A stretch of DNA of 42,673 nucleotides from Nitrosopumilales archaeon. GTDB lineage: Archaea > Thermoproteota > Nitrososphaeria > Nitrososphaerales > Nitrosopumilaceae. A model generated the notes under the pieces. That model was not told the DNA's origin. It saw only the letters and a list, made by a program, of their open reading frames with translations, and did not search any database. A program made the translations under genes and the position numbers. The stretch lies in the NCBI GenBank assembly GCA_900299125.1, contig OMIR01000064.1:1-42673 (forward strand). Reading direction: 5' to 3'. Each line of letters starts with the position of its first letter. Position 1 is the stretch's first letter. Positions 25,756 through 33,701 of this stretch are shown piece by piece.

Positions 25756-26388
25756 TTATGTGTACTTGAGAACAATGTCTTCTATTACATCAGCAACATC
25801 AAGGCATCTATCAGATGCTGACTCGATTGCTTCATAGATATCTTTGAGTTTGATTATAGTAACTGCGTCACTTGTTTCAAATAATTTTCCTACCGCCATT
25901 CTGTACAACTCATCTATTTTGTGTTCAATGTCGCTAATTTTTCGACAGTGCTCAATTAGTGATTTGTCGGCTTTAACCTCTTTTAGCCTAGATATTAGAA
26001 GTTCTACTTCTTTAATGGCGTTTAAAAGTTCTTGAGCAATATCTAACATGTAAGGCGGTGCAGTTTGTACATGATAGCTTTTGATCCTACCTGCGATTCC
26101 TTCAATGTAATCAATTACATCATCGGTTTTGGAAGCAATCCTTTGAATGTCTTCTCTATCAAGTGGAGTAATGAAAGTCTTGTTTAATTCTGCAAAGATG
26201 GAACGGGTAAGATCATCGGCTTCTCTCTCTAGCTTTTTGATTTCCTCCTGATAGTATTGACTCTTGTCCATATTTGCTAGCAAATTCACAAGCTGTTCAG
26301 CAGTTTCTTTAGCTTTGATCGCTAAATTATCTAGAATCGTTAGAATCTCTTTTACATTTGATTTTACCCATGATAACCAAGGTGACAT
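25756..26388 (-). CDS. DUF47/PhoU-like accessory protein of the phosphate transporter
   Basis: The 210-residue all-helical protein matches the DUF47 family, related to PhoU. Signs are READDLTRSIFAELNKTF, PLDREDIQRIASKTDDVIDYIEG and the closing AIESASDRCLDVADVIEDIV, with acidic residues that bind metal in PhoU proteins. It is encoded first in a two-gene unit with the PiT permease, so it probably controls or assists phosphate uptake. It is divergent from the first PII gene. Confidence 0.92.
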   Translation of the reverse strand: MSPWLSWVKSNVKEILTILDNLAIKAKETAEQLVNLLANMDKSQYYQEEIKKLEREADDLTRSIFAELNKTFITPLDREDIQRIASKTDDVIDYIEGIAGRIKSYHVQTAPPYMLDIAQELLNAIKEVELLISRLKEVKADKSLIEHCRKISDIEHKIDELYRMAVGKLFETSDAVTIIKLKDIYEAIESASDRCLDVADVIEDIVLKYT

Positions 26389-26499
26389 AAGAAAACTGTC
26401 TGATGTATCCGTTTAAGTGTGTTCTACATATTCTATAGTTTGCTATATAGACAGAGATCTAAACAAAACAAATTTGTAATATGTCCTCACAAAATTATC

Positions 26500-26835
26500 A
26501 TGAAACGTATTGAAGTCGTTATTCCTTCAAACAAACTAAACTTTGTAGTTACTGCTATGGAAGAATTTGGTGCCACGGGTATCACCATTATTGAATCAAA
26601 GGGCAGGGGTAAAGGTACAAGACCATCATTACGAAGTTCTCGCGGCACTAGTGTGCAAGTTGCAGAATACAATATCTTAACCACGGTTTTATCAATTGTT
26701 GAGGACTCTAAGGTGGAACAAATTGTTAATGCGATACTGGATGTAGCAAGTACAGGTTCAAGCAGTGATGGAAAGATCTTTATCTCTGCAGTAGATAAAG
26801 TAATTGATATTCAAACAAAGAAAAGTGAGTACTAG
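26500..26835 (+). CDS. PII-family signal protein (GlnK-like), short form
   Basis: The 111-residue protein shows the PII fold: MKRIEVVIPSNKLNFVV, a T-loop region, then VEQIVNAILDVASTG and SDGKIFISAVDKVIDIQT. PII proteins sense ATP/ADP and 2-oxoglutarate and bind partner enzymes or channels. The T-loop is divergent (GKGTRPSLRSSRGTSVQ) and lacks the Tyr uridylylated in bacteria. An earlier in-frame start at 26419 adds 27 residues unlike PII, so ATG 26500 is chosen. No ammonium transporter is adjacent. The stop interlocks with a second, convergent PII-like gene. Confidence 0.9.
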   Translation: MKRIEVVIPSNKLNFVVTAMEEFGATGITIIESKGRGKGTRPSLRSSRGTSVQVAEYNILTTVLSIVEDSKVEQIVNAILDVASTGSSSDGKIFISAVDKVIDIQTKKSEY

Positions 26836-27383
26836 TTTCTTGTGGAATGAAGATCGTAGATGGTTTTTTTGGTTTTTTGTTGGAGTAGTGGCAAGTATTC
26901 CAATATGCAAAAATTAACAAAATCACTAAAAGATTTAATTTTATAATTATCTAAGAGCGATAATTTATTTTGTTCATAAAATTCCTCTACCTTCGTCAGA
27001 GTATATTTTTGTAAAGGTACTAATCTACTACGCTTTGTCTGATTAGTGACTTCTAATTCTTTTTCCCCTTCAAGTGTATGCATGTCCACAATTTCTGTCA
27101 TTTCTGATACAAAGATCTTCCCACCATCAGATATTTTGAGACCAGATGATTGAGAAATAATTTCAATTACTTTTTTTGCATCCAAATCAGGTACTACCAA
27201 TTCAATCTTAAGAAGTGGAATGCTCTTGAGATTATTACTACCTATTTTGGAGCCTCTTTGTCGATCATAGATTTCATTATTTGATATATCATGTTTGGCA
27301 ATGAGAAAAGAACCTACTTTGGAGATTTTATTATTTAGATCACCGAGATTCTGTGCCCGAATTATTGCTTCAATTTTCTTCAT
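26832..27383 (-). CDS. PII-like protein with an extra C-terminal segment
   Basis: Residues 1 to about 112 keep the PII core (MKKIEAIIRAQNLGDL, ELVVPDLDAKKVIEIIS, SDGGKIFVSEMTEIVDMHT). The T-loop region is changed (IYDRQRGSKIGSNN). About 70 further residues follow, with a basic patch (QTKRSR), a YTLTKVEEFYEQ helix and FSDFVNFCILEYLPLLQQK. The tail looks helical and is not recognised. It might be an effector or dimerisation part. It lies 2 bases after the alcohol dehydrogenase gene on the same strand and is convergent with the short PII gene. Confidence 0.82.
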   Translation of the reverse strand: MKKIEAIIRAQNLGDLNNKISKVGSFLIAKHDISNNEIYDRQRGSKIGSNNLKSIPLLKIELVVPDLDAKKVIEIISQSSGLKISDGGKIFVSEMTEIVDMHTLEGEKELEVTNQTKRSRLVPLQKYTLTKVEEFYEQNKLSLLDNYKIKSFSDFVNFCILEYLPLLQQKTKKTIYDLHSTRN

Positions 27384-27385
27384 GA

Positions 27386-28435
27386 TTAAGGATTAATTAT
27401 TGCTCTGCCCAATATTTTACGCGACTTCAGATCTTCTAGTGCCACATTGGCTTCAGAGAGAGAGTATCGCTTTGAAATAATTGGATTAATTACTCCGCGT
27501 TTTGCAAGATTTAGTAATTCGATCATATCATTATAGTTTCCAGTATAAGCTCCTTGAATTGTAATGGCTTTTAGTGGTATTGAGACGAGCGATAAATCAA
27601 TGGCACCACCAAATAGTCCTACCAATGTCAAGGTTCCTCTTTTACGAATTATTGCCAATCCCATCTTTACTGTAGGAGGTGCATTCACAAAATCAATTAC
27701 ACAGTCTGCACCTTTACCACCACAGAGAGACATTATTTTTTGGACTGCGTCTGGATCTTTTGAATTAACGGAATGATCAGCACCGAGTTCTTTTGCAGTC
27801 TGAAGTTTTGAATCATCAATATCAACAATAATGATGTTAGCATTAGTAATTGCTCTTGCAATTTGAACACCCATAAGCCCAAGTCCGCCTGCCCCAAATA
27901 TCACCAAGTTACTTTGGGATGTTGCATTTGATTTCTTAATTGCAGTATATGCAGTAAGCCCCGAACATGCTAGAGAAGCTGCTGCATCTAATTCAATTCC
28001 AACTACCTTGGCAAGAAATTTGAAGTGCGGAACCAATGCATATTCTGCATACCCGCCATTTTGAAAGACACCTAATGAACGAGGAGTATCACACACATTA
28101 TCATTACCAATTCGGCATGCAACACAATTTCCACATCCAATCCACGGATACACTAAAACATCATCACCTACAGATATCCCCTGCACCAAATTACCGATTT
28201 CAGTCACAGTTCCTACTATTTCATGACCTGGGATTACTGGAAATTTTACTCCTCTATCAGTTACTTTCATGAAACCATCGCCAGTATCATAACCGCCTTC
28301 CCAGAGATGAAGATCGCTATGACACACACCTACTGCTTTTACCTTGACTAGAACTTCCTTACCTTGTGGGGATGGAGTCGTCACATCTGAAATCTCAAGT
28401 GGTTTTTGTGGTTCTATTATTCTGGCTGCTTTCAT
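27386..28435 (-). CDS. Zinc-dependent alcohol dehydrogenase
   Basis: A 349-residue medium-chain dehydrogenase/reductase that oxidises an alcohol or reduces an aldehyde with NAD(P). Catalytic zinc residues are Cys38 and His71-Glu72 (GVCHSD, PGHEIVG). The structural zinc has Cys101, 104, 107 and 115. The Rossmann loop is GAGGLGLMG, followed by IIIVDIDDSK, which favours NAD. A TATA-like CTTATATT at 28461-28468 lies 26-33 bases upstream of the ATG. The PII-like gene follows directly and may be in the same transcript. The physiological substrate is unknown. Confidence 0.92.
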   Translation of the reverse strand: MKAARIIEPQKPLEISDVTTPSPQGKEVLVKVKAVGVCHSDLHLWEGGYDTGDGFMKVTDRGVKFPVIPGHEIVGTVTEIGNLVQGISVGDDVLVYPWIGCGNCVACRIGNDNVCDTPRSLGVFQNGGYAEYALVPHFKFLAKVVGIELDAAASLACSGLTAYTAIKKSNATSQSNLVIFGAGGLGLMGVQIARAITNANIIIVDIDDSKLQTAKELGADHSVNSKDPDAVQKIMSLCGGKGADCVIDFVNAPPTVKMGLAIIRKRGTLTLVGLFGGAIDLSLVSIPLKAITIQGAYTGNYNDMIELLNLAKRGVINPIISKRYSLSEANVALEDLKSRKILGRAIINP

Positions 28436-28460
28436 TGGATATGGATATCAACGGTTACAA

Positions 28461-28468
28461 TATAAGAG
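28461..28468 (-). promoter_or_regulatory. TATA box of the alcohol dehydrogenase gene
   Basis: The minus-strand element CTTATATT ends 26 bases upstream of the ATG at 28435, the spacing of a leaderless archaeal promoter. The neighbouring bases to 28530 also have to serve the divergent scpA gene, for which no clear TATA box is seen. Confidence 0.45.
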
Positions 28469-28533
28469 TTGACTGGCAACGGCAAAAAAGTAGAGCCTTC
28501 TAGTATTTGTAGATATGAAATAACTCTATTTTG

Positions 28534-29205
28534 TTGAGTGAAAATCAAGCAGAAAATATCTCTCAAGCACCAGTAAACATTTTGTTCAATCCAAACACAG
28601 TGATAAAAAAAGACGTTTGGGAGATCAACATAGTACAGATACTAGAGATTTTAATTAAAATTCTAAAAAAGGCTGATAAAAAAGACTTGCGTGTTGCTGG
28701 AATGGCTGCATTGTCATCATCACTTATCCATAGAATGAAAGTAGAACGAATTTTTGCATTGCAAAAAGCAGCTATGGAGAAAAAACCCCTTACTCAGAGA
28801 ACTGACATTGACATACAATTACTGAACATTCCATTCAGACACGAGTCAACATATCCTGTCACTTTAGAAGAATTAATGGATCTTCTTGAAAATCTAATTG
28901 GAACAATTGCAAACCCGCGTTCAAGGAAAGGAGGACAATTAAAGTTCGAGCCAATAGAAGTGCCAGACTTTAAAGAATATTTCGTATCATTAGAATCCAT
29001 AATAGGCAAGTATGAGGAACTCATACTACGTAAAATTGATGTAAACGGCCATGGTTTTTTGCAAACAATAATTGCAGATCTTGATACCACAGATGCAATA
29101 AGGTGCTTTTTTGCAATTTTATTCTTGGCAAGGGACCAAAAAGTAGATCTCGAACAAGTAGGTGACGATATCAAGATCACAGTTTTGCGAGAGATGACAT
29201 CATGA
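28534..29205 (+). CDS. scpA: Segregation and condensation protein A (kleisin)
   Basis: ScpA bridges SMC heads together with ScpB in chromosome organisation. The protein has the kleisin-like N-terminal part (VWEINIVQILEILIKILKKADKKDLRVAGMAALSS shows the pattern in pieces about 27-61), a variable centre, and a C-terminal winged-helix part (DTTDAIRCFFAILFLARDQKVDLEQ). Two TTG codons at 28531 and 28534 can start it. No ATG is available nearby. It overlaps scpB by 4 bases. No SMC gene is in the window. Confidence 0.88.
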   Translation: MSENQAENISQAPVNILFNPNTVIKKDVWEINIVQILEILIKILKKADKKDLRVAGMAALSSSLIHRMKVERIFALQKAAMEKKPLTQRTDIDIQLLNIPFRHESTYPVTLEELMDLLENLIGTIANPRSRKGGQLKFEPIEVPDFKEYFVSLESIIGKYEELILRKIDVNGHGFLQTIIADLDTTDAIRCFFAILFLARDQKVDLEQVGDDIKITVLREMTS

Positions 29206-29756
29206 AAGTTGAAGACGAGATTGAAGCAACATCCAGATTAGAGGCGGCTCTGTATTCTGCCGGAAGACCGCTGACAGTTGAAGAATTGATCAAGGCTTCA
29301 GGCACGGAATCTAGAACAAAAACTTTGGCCTTATTGGGAAGCATAGAAAAAAAGACCAAGTCAGCATTCAGGGCAATCGAGGTCGCCACATTACCTGATG
29401 GATCATACGTAATGCAATTAAAGCCAGAACTCAATGATACTGTTCGCAAGTTTGCATCACGTCCAATATTGGCAAAGGCTACACTAAAGACATTATCATA
29501 TATTGCATACATGCAACCAATTTCCTCAAAGCATTTGGTTGAAACTCGTGGAAGTGGAGTATACTCGCATCTAAAAGAATTAGAACAGTTGGATTTCATA
29601 TCACATCAAAATGTAGGCAGACTTAAAATTTTCAGTACAACTTCAAAATTCCAAAAATATTTTGGTATATCAGGAGACACAGATATTCTAAAGCAGATTT
29701 TATTCAAGAAGCGAAAATCATCTCCACCACCACAACAAATTATGCCCGAAGCCTGA
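29202..29756 (+). CDS. scpB: Segregation and condensation protein B
   Basis: The partner of ScpA. The 184-residue protein has two winged-helix domains: one near RLEAALYSAGRPLTVEELIKA at the start, the other from about 90 (KATLKTLSYIAYMQPISSKH, then GVYSHLKELEQLDFIS). The ATGA overlap with scpA supports translational coupling and a shared complex. The basic, Pro-rich tail KKRKSSPPPQQ is likely disordered. Confidence 0.92.
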   Translation: MKVEDEIEATSRLEAALYSAGRPLTVEELIKASGTESRTKTLALLGSIEKKTKSAFRAIEVATLPDGSYVMQLKPELNDTVRKFASRPILAKATLKTLSYIAYMQPISSKHLVETRGSGVYSHLKELEQLDFISHQNVGRLKIFSTTSKFQKYFGISGDTDILKQILFKKRKSSPPPQQIMPEA

Positions 29757-29781
29757 ATTTACCATCAATTTGGGCGTTGTG

Positions 29782-29787
29782 TATAAA
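29782..29787 (+). promoter_or_regulatory. TATA box of the S8e-SRP19 unit
   Basis: TATAAA at 29782-29787 lies 25-30 bases before the GTG at 29812. It falls inside the upstream part of the open frame and so argues that translation starts at 29812 and not at 29770. Confidence 0.55.
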
Positions 29788-29811
29788 TTAGAGTATTTTG
29801 GTTTCTACCTT

Positions 29812-30192
29812 GTGAAACGTTCAGTAGAAAATCTTGCTACAAGTAAAATTACTGGAGGAAGACGCGTCCCATTAAAGACCAGAAGGAAATACGATATGGA
29901 CAGATTCCCAAATGAAGCAGTTTTAGGCGAGCAAGTTACAGTAACTAGACAGGTCCGCGCAAATCATACAAAGACCGGACTAAAAACTACCAATCTAGTG
30001 AATTTGGCTATTGCCGGTGGCAAAGTTAAGAAAACAAAGATTCTAAAAGTTTTAGAAAACGCCACAAATAGTGACTATCAAAGAAGAGGAGTCATCTCTA
30101 AAGGAGCAATTCTTGAAACAGAGGAAGGAAAATGTCGAGTGGTATCAAGACCTGGTCAACATGGACAAATCAATGCAGTTTTGATAAAGTGA
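29812..30192 (+). CDS. rps8e: Small ribosomal subunit protein eS8
   Basis: A ribosomal protein of archaea and eukaryotes, 126 residues. Family features are MKRSVENLATSKITGGRR at the start, KTRRKYDMDRFPNEAVLG, and the ending CRVVSRPGQHGQINAVLIK. The longer open frame from 29770 includes the TATA box, so GTG 29812 is the start. SRP19 follows after 4 bases. Confidence 0.95.
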   Translation: MKRSVENLATSKITGGRRVPLKTRRKYDMDRFPNEAVLGEQVTVTRQVRANHTKTGLKTTNLVNLAIAGGKVKKTKILKVLENATNSDYQRRGVISKGAILETEEGKCRVVSRPGQHGQINAVLIK

Positions 30193-30196
30193 TTAA

Positions 30197-30496
30197 ATGA
30201 AAGATTACGAACATGTCGTAATCTGGCTGGACTATTTTAACAAGAACTTGACAATAAGGGCTGGACGAAGATTGCCTAAAGAAAAATGCGTCTTTGACCC
30301 ATCACTTAAGGAACTTCAAGATGCTGCTGTTGATGCAGGTATGAATTTCAAAGAGTCTAATGAAAAGGCAAGATTTCCCAGACGTGCATTTGTAAGGTCA
30401 GGATACATTGTAGTTCCTAAAGCTGCCTCAAAGAGAACAATACTTGGAAAAATTTCTGAAAAACTCGTATCGAAGAGGGCAAAACAGACAAAATAA
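30197..30496 (+). CDS. srp19: Signal recognition particle protein SRP19
   Basis: It binds SRP RNA and helps SRP54 assemble. The 99-residue protein has HVVIWLDYFNKNLTIRAGRRLPKE in its first third (RNA-contacting basic loop) and ARFPRRAFVRSGYIVVPKA in the second half, both typical. The tail is strongly basic. The 95-base gap after it, up to the Gar1 start at 30592, shows no clear RNA gene. SRP RNA itself is not in the window. Confidence 0.94.
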   Translation: MKDYEHVVIWLDYFNKNLTIRAGRRLPKEKCVFDPSLKELQDAAVDAGMNFKESNEKARFPRRAFVRSGYIVVPKAASKRTILGKISEKLVSKRAKQTK

Positions 30497-30591
30497 GATC
30501 GCGTATAGCTATAAGCTAAAGTAAATTTGACAAAAGGACATGATTAGCTGAGATCCATTTCGAATAACAATTGCAGGAGATAGGGGAAATA

Positions 30592-30837
30592 ATGCACTTA
30601 GCCAGTAGTGGGCGTGTCATAATACGACTTAAACGTCCACTAGAAGAAGGCGACCATGTTTGTGACGATTCCGGTAGAAAAATTGGTAAAGTCACTGAAC
30701 TAATAGGTCCAGTGTCTGCTCCATTTGCTTCGGCCATATCGATGACAAACAACATCAAAAAGTACGTCGGTGCTAAAGTGTACTTCCTTGAAGAACCTGT
30801 GATTAAGCGAAATAAAACAAGGAGATATAGAAGATGA
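30592..30837 (+). CDS. gar1: H/ACA RNP protein Gar1
   Basis: Gar1 is part of the H/ACA pseudouridylation particle with Cbf5, Nop10 and L7Ae. The small beta-barrel is seen in VIIRLKRPLEEGDHVCDDSG, KIGKVTELIGPVSAPFAS and KKYVGAKVYFLEEP, followed by a basic tail. The frame opens at TTG 30571. ATG 30592 has an AGGGG ribosome-binding sequence 8 bases upstream and is preferred. It overlaps tfb by 4 bases (ATGA), a common archaeal pairing. Confidence 0.92.
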   Translation: MHLASSGRVIIRLKRPLEEGDHVCDDSGRKIGKVTELIGPVSAPFASAISMTNNIKKYVGAKVYFLEEPVIKRNKTRRYRR

Positions 30838-31793
30838 ATATCACAGAACTAGAAACTTGCTGCCCAGAATGCAAATCATCTTTAGTGGATGATATTCATA
30901 ATGGAGAGCGAATTTGTTCCATGTGCGGAATAGTCGTCATGGAGCAACTGGCAGATTACGGTCCAGAAACAAAAAGCTCAAGCCTTGAAGAAAGAACAAA
31001 ACTCACACGAGCAAGCGGACAAACAACTTTTTCGCAACATGATTTGGGTGTAACCACAGAAATTTCCATATCAACCAAGGACTTTTCTGGAAAAACCATC
31101 AATTACCAAGTCGCAAATCAGATGCATAACCTCCGAAAATGGCAACAAAGAATCAGAGTCTCATCTCCCAGAGAAAGACGACTTGCAAACGTACTATCAA
31201 TGATTGGCAGTACGTGTCAAAACCTGACATTGTCTGAAAATGTTTTGGAGACCGCATCAATGATCTACAGAAACTTGGACTCCCATATGGAAGTCAAAGG
31301 AAAATCTGTTGCATGTATTGCTGCTGCAGTAATTTACATGGCGTGTAAGCAATGCAATGTCGTAAGATCATTGGAAGAAGTTTGTTCAGGAACTGGCTCA
31401 AATAAAGACCTCAAAATGAGGACAAAGTTATCAGCCAAATACTACCGCATGCTGGTCATGGAGCTTGGCTCAGTCACAGCACCGGTAATAACTATGGACA
31501 AGTACATCTCCAAGATCTCAAATCTTACCAATACAGATGTAAGAGTGGAGAGACTTGCTTTGGAGATTGCTGATAAGACAAAGGACAGAAACGTAGCAGA
31601 TGGCAAAGCACCAAATGGAATTGCTGCTGCTTATCTGTACATTGCCTCAATTCTTTTGGGACAGAATGTCCTTCAACGCGATGTATCTAGTGTTGCAGGT
31701 GTTACAGAAGTCACCATAAGAAACAGGTGTAAAGAAATTCTTTCAGGCTACAAGCTAAATCTGACTTTAAGACCTAGTTTAGCCAAAAACTAA
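30834..31793 (+). CDS. tfb: Transcription initiation factor TFB
   Basis: It bridges TBP-bound promoter DNA and RNA polymerase. The zinc ribbon uses Cys10, Cys13, Cys28 and Cys31 (CPEC, CSMC). The B-reader/linker region follows (SSLEERTKLTRASGQTTF), then two cyclin repeats at about 110-205 and 210-305, ending with a helix-turn-helix segment (DVSSVAGVTEVTIRNR). The 319-residue length is normal. Thaumarchaea often have several TFBs, so this may be one of a set. Confidence 0.96.
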   Translation: MNITELETCCPECKSSLVDDIHNGERICSMCGIVVMEQLADYGPETKSSSLEERTKLTRASGQTTFSQHDLGVTTEISISTKDFSGKTINYQVANQMHNLRKWQQRIRVSSPRERRLANVLSMIGSTCQNLTLSENVLETASMIYRNLDSHMEVKGKSVACIAAAVIYMACKQCNVVRSLEEVCSGTGSNKDLKMRTKLSAKYYRMLVMELGSVTAPVITMDKYISKISNLTNTDVRVERLALEIADKTKDRNVADGKAPNGIAAAYLYIASILLGQNVLQRDVSSVAGVTEVTIRNRCKEILSGYKLNLTLRPSLAKN

Positions 31794-31813
31794 TCTTTTT
31801 TCTTTTTATTTTT
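31794..31813 (+). terminator. T-rich terminator after tfb
   Basis: Immediately after the tfb stop comes TC with T5, then TC with T5 A T5, a dense set of T runs of the kind that stop archaeal RNA polymerase. It marks the end of the gar1-tfb unit ahead of sufC. Confidence 0.5.
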
Positions 31814-31871
31814 GATTAGGATCAGCTAAAATCCATCGAGATTATATACAGAAACAGAATTTTTTGTAAAC

Positions 31872-32636
31872 ATGGCAGTTCTAGAGATTAAAGACCTGCA
31901 CGTGCAAAGAGAGGGAAAGTCCATTCTCAAAGGAGTGAACTTGAAAACAGGTCCGGGAGAAGTTCACGCAATTATGGGTCCAAACGGTTCCGGAAAATCA
32001 ACTCTAGCATATACTTTACTTGGACATCCAAAGTATGAGATTACTCAAGGTAAAATCATCTTTGATGGTGAGGACATAACTGAAGCTTCTACTGATGAAC
32101 GTGCAAAGCGAGGATTGTTTTTGGGATTTCAGTACCCAACTGAAGTATCCGGAGTTGGATATTCGCATTTTCTCAGAACATCATATAACGCATTATCCAA
32201 ATCATTACAAAGTAGCAATAGGGAAGTTTTCATCACAGTCAGAGAATTTCAAAACTATCTAAAAAAGAACTTACAAACAGTAGGACTAAGGGATGACTTT
32301 TTAGGAAGATATCTCAATGAAGGTTTCTCTGGCGGTGAAAAGAAAAGATCCGAAGTACTTCAGATGGCAGTACTAAAACCAAAGGTATCCATTCTCGATG
32401 AACCAGATTCTGGACTAGACATTGATGCCGTACAGGCAGTAGCTAAAGCAATAAGTGATGTCTCGACACCCGATGCCACCATTATTGTAATCACTCATTA
32501 CGCCAGAATTTTAAAATTCCTAAAAAAGCTAGATTATGTCCATGTCTTTGCACAGGGCAAAGTACTCAAATCCGGAGATGCTGGATTAGCTGATGAGTTA
32601 GAACAGAAAGGTTATGACTGGATCGTAAAGGCGTAA
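31872..32636 (+). CDS. sufC: Fe-S cluster assembly ATPase SufC
   Basis: The ABC ATPase of the SUF system, which powers the SufBD scaffold. The 254-residue protein has Walker A GPNGSGKST near 38, the SufC-type FQYPTEVSGVGYSHFLR, signature GFSGGEKKRSEVLQ, Walker B VSILDEPDSGLDID, and the switch His in VITHYARIL. sufB and sufD usually lie next to sufC, but here the next gene is on the other strand, so they are elsewhere. Confidence 0.95.
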   Translation: MAVLEIKDLHVQREGKSILKGVNLKTGPGEVHAIMGPNGSGKSTLAYTLLGHPKYEITQGKIIFDGEDITEASTDERAKRGLFLGFQYPTEVSGVGYSHFLRTSYNALSKSLQSSNREVFITVREFQNYLKKNLQTVGLRDDFLGRYLNEGFSGGEKKRSEVLQMAVLKPKVSILDEPDSGLDIDAVQAVAKAISDVSTPDATIIVITHYARILKFLKKLDYVHVFAQGKVLKSGDAGLADELEQKGYDWIVKA

Positions 32637-32667
32637 AACAAATCCTATCTTTTATTCTAGTTAAAAT

Positions 32668-33414
32668 TTAAAACTCAAAATTTAATTCAATTTCATCATC
32701 TTTGATAGTTTTTCTTTTTTTATAAGAGTCGTATTCCACAAGACAATAATAATCAAAAATTTTCATTTTTTTGATTCGTGCTCCTTCAACATGGGAACTG
32801 ATTTCAGAGATTAACAATCCCTGCGCAGCCAAAAACGCTTCATCTTCCTTTCCAAGTTTCAAAAATGCTTCAGACTTAGCTAGTGAAATTTTATTATTGT
32901 TTTCAATTTTCTGAGCCAAATCATAATTCTGTATGGCTTCAACATAGTTCTCTAGAAAAAATAGGGAATTTGCTTTGTTAAGGAGAGCGGTAATATTTTT
33001 TGGGTCAATTTTTAGAGTCATGTCATAAAAAGATATTGCCGCATCATGTTGCCCAAGTTCGTTATATGCTAATCCTTTAGAGTTAAGTAGCCATGGATTT
33101 AATGGATTTTTTGATAAAATTGTGTTACATAAGAGTATGACAGAGTCATATTCGCCTAATTTTTCAAGGGCCATGATTTTATTTTTTATAGAATATTCAT
33201 CAGAATCATTAAACTGGAGTACTTTATCACATATCAAAATTGCTTCCTTGTATCTTCCTAAATTCAGTAATGCATTTCCCATATTCTGTAATGCTATCAA
33301 GTCTCTAGGATTAGAATCAAGGATACTCTGACAATACGATATAATTTCGTTCCATTGTTTTGTAGAATGAAGTTTTTTAATAATTTCTACGGAATCGCCA
33401 ACATAGGTCATCAT
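32668..33414 (-). CDS. Tetratricopeptide-repeat protein
   Basis: The protein has about five to six TPR units of 34 residues, for example DLIALQNMGNALLNLGRYKEA, NPWLLNSKGLAYNELGQHDAA and NITALLNKANSLFFLENYVEA. TPR proteins are protein-binding scaffolds. The partner is unknown. The C-terminal 40 residues (KMKIFDYYCLVEYDSYKKRK) are not TPR. A CTTATACG element at about 33433-33440 supports ATG 33414 or 33411 over the in-frame GTG at 33429. Confidence 0.88.
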   Translation of the reverse strand: MMTYVGDSVEIIKKLHSTKQWNEIISYCQSILDSNPRDLIALQNMGNALLNLGRYKEAILICDKVLQFNDSDEYSIKNKIMALEKLGEYDSVILLCNTILSKNPLNPWLLNSKGLAYNELGQHDAAISFYDMTLKIDPKNITALLNKANSLFFLENYVEAIQNYDLAQKIENNNKISLAKSEAFLKLGKEDEAFLAAQGLLISEISSHVEGARIKKMKIFDYYCLVEYDSYKKRKTIKDDEIELNFEF

Positions 33415-33465
33415 AGTCAATACTATCACGTATAAGATTAAGATTTCATTGAATACTAATCATTT

Positions 33466-33570
33466 TTAGATGTTTGTAGTTTCATGCAGATAAGACATAA
33501 TATCGATAGAAATAATTTCCCATTCAAATCCATCATCACAAACATATGTTTTCGAATTAACCACATTCAT
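33466..33570 (-). CDS. Possible 34-residue microprotein
   Basis: In the 272-base gap between the TPR gene and the ChdC-like gene, the minus strand has an ATG frame of 34 residues beginning MNVVNSKTYVCDDGFEWEI and ending SYLHETTNI. The CDDGFEWE stretch recalls the start of DUF1059-type microproteins, and a TATTTTAAG element lies about 18-26 bases upstream, as expected for a leaderless message. It has no second Cys. This could be a chance frame. Confidence 0.35.
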   Translation of the reverse strand: MNVVNSKTYVCDDGFEWEIISIDIMSYLHETTNI

Positions 33571-33701
33571 TAATTTTTTCGAAGTGACTTAAAATACAAT
33601 TATGTTTTTTCATAAATAGGAACAATTCATCCTTTTTACCCAACATTAAGAAAATTTGAATTCAAAATTATCGTTAAATATACCAAAGGAAAAAGAATCT
33701 C

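Noticed and set aside
30497-30591. A C/D-box guide RNA in the srp19-gar1 gap
   Set aside because: ATGATTA and CTGA are near each other, but there is no proper C box, guide spacing or second box pair.
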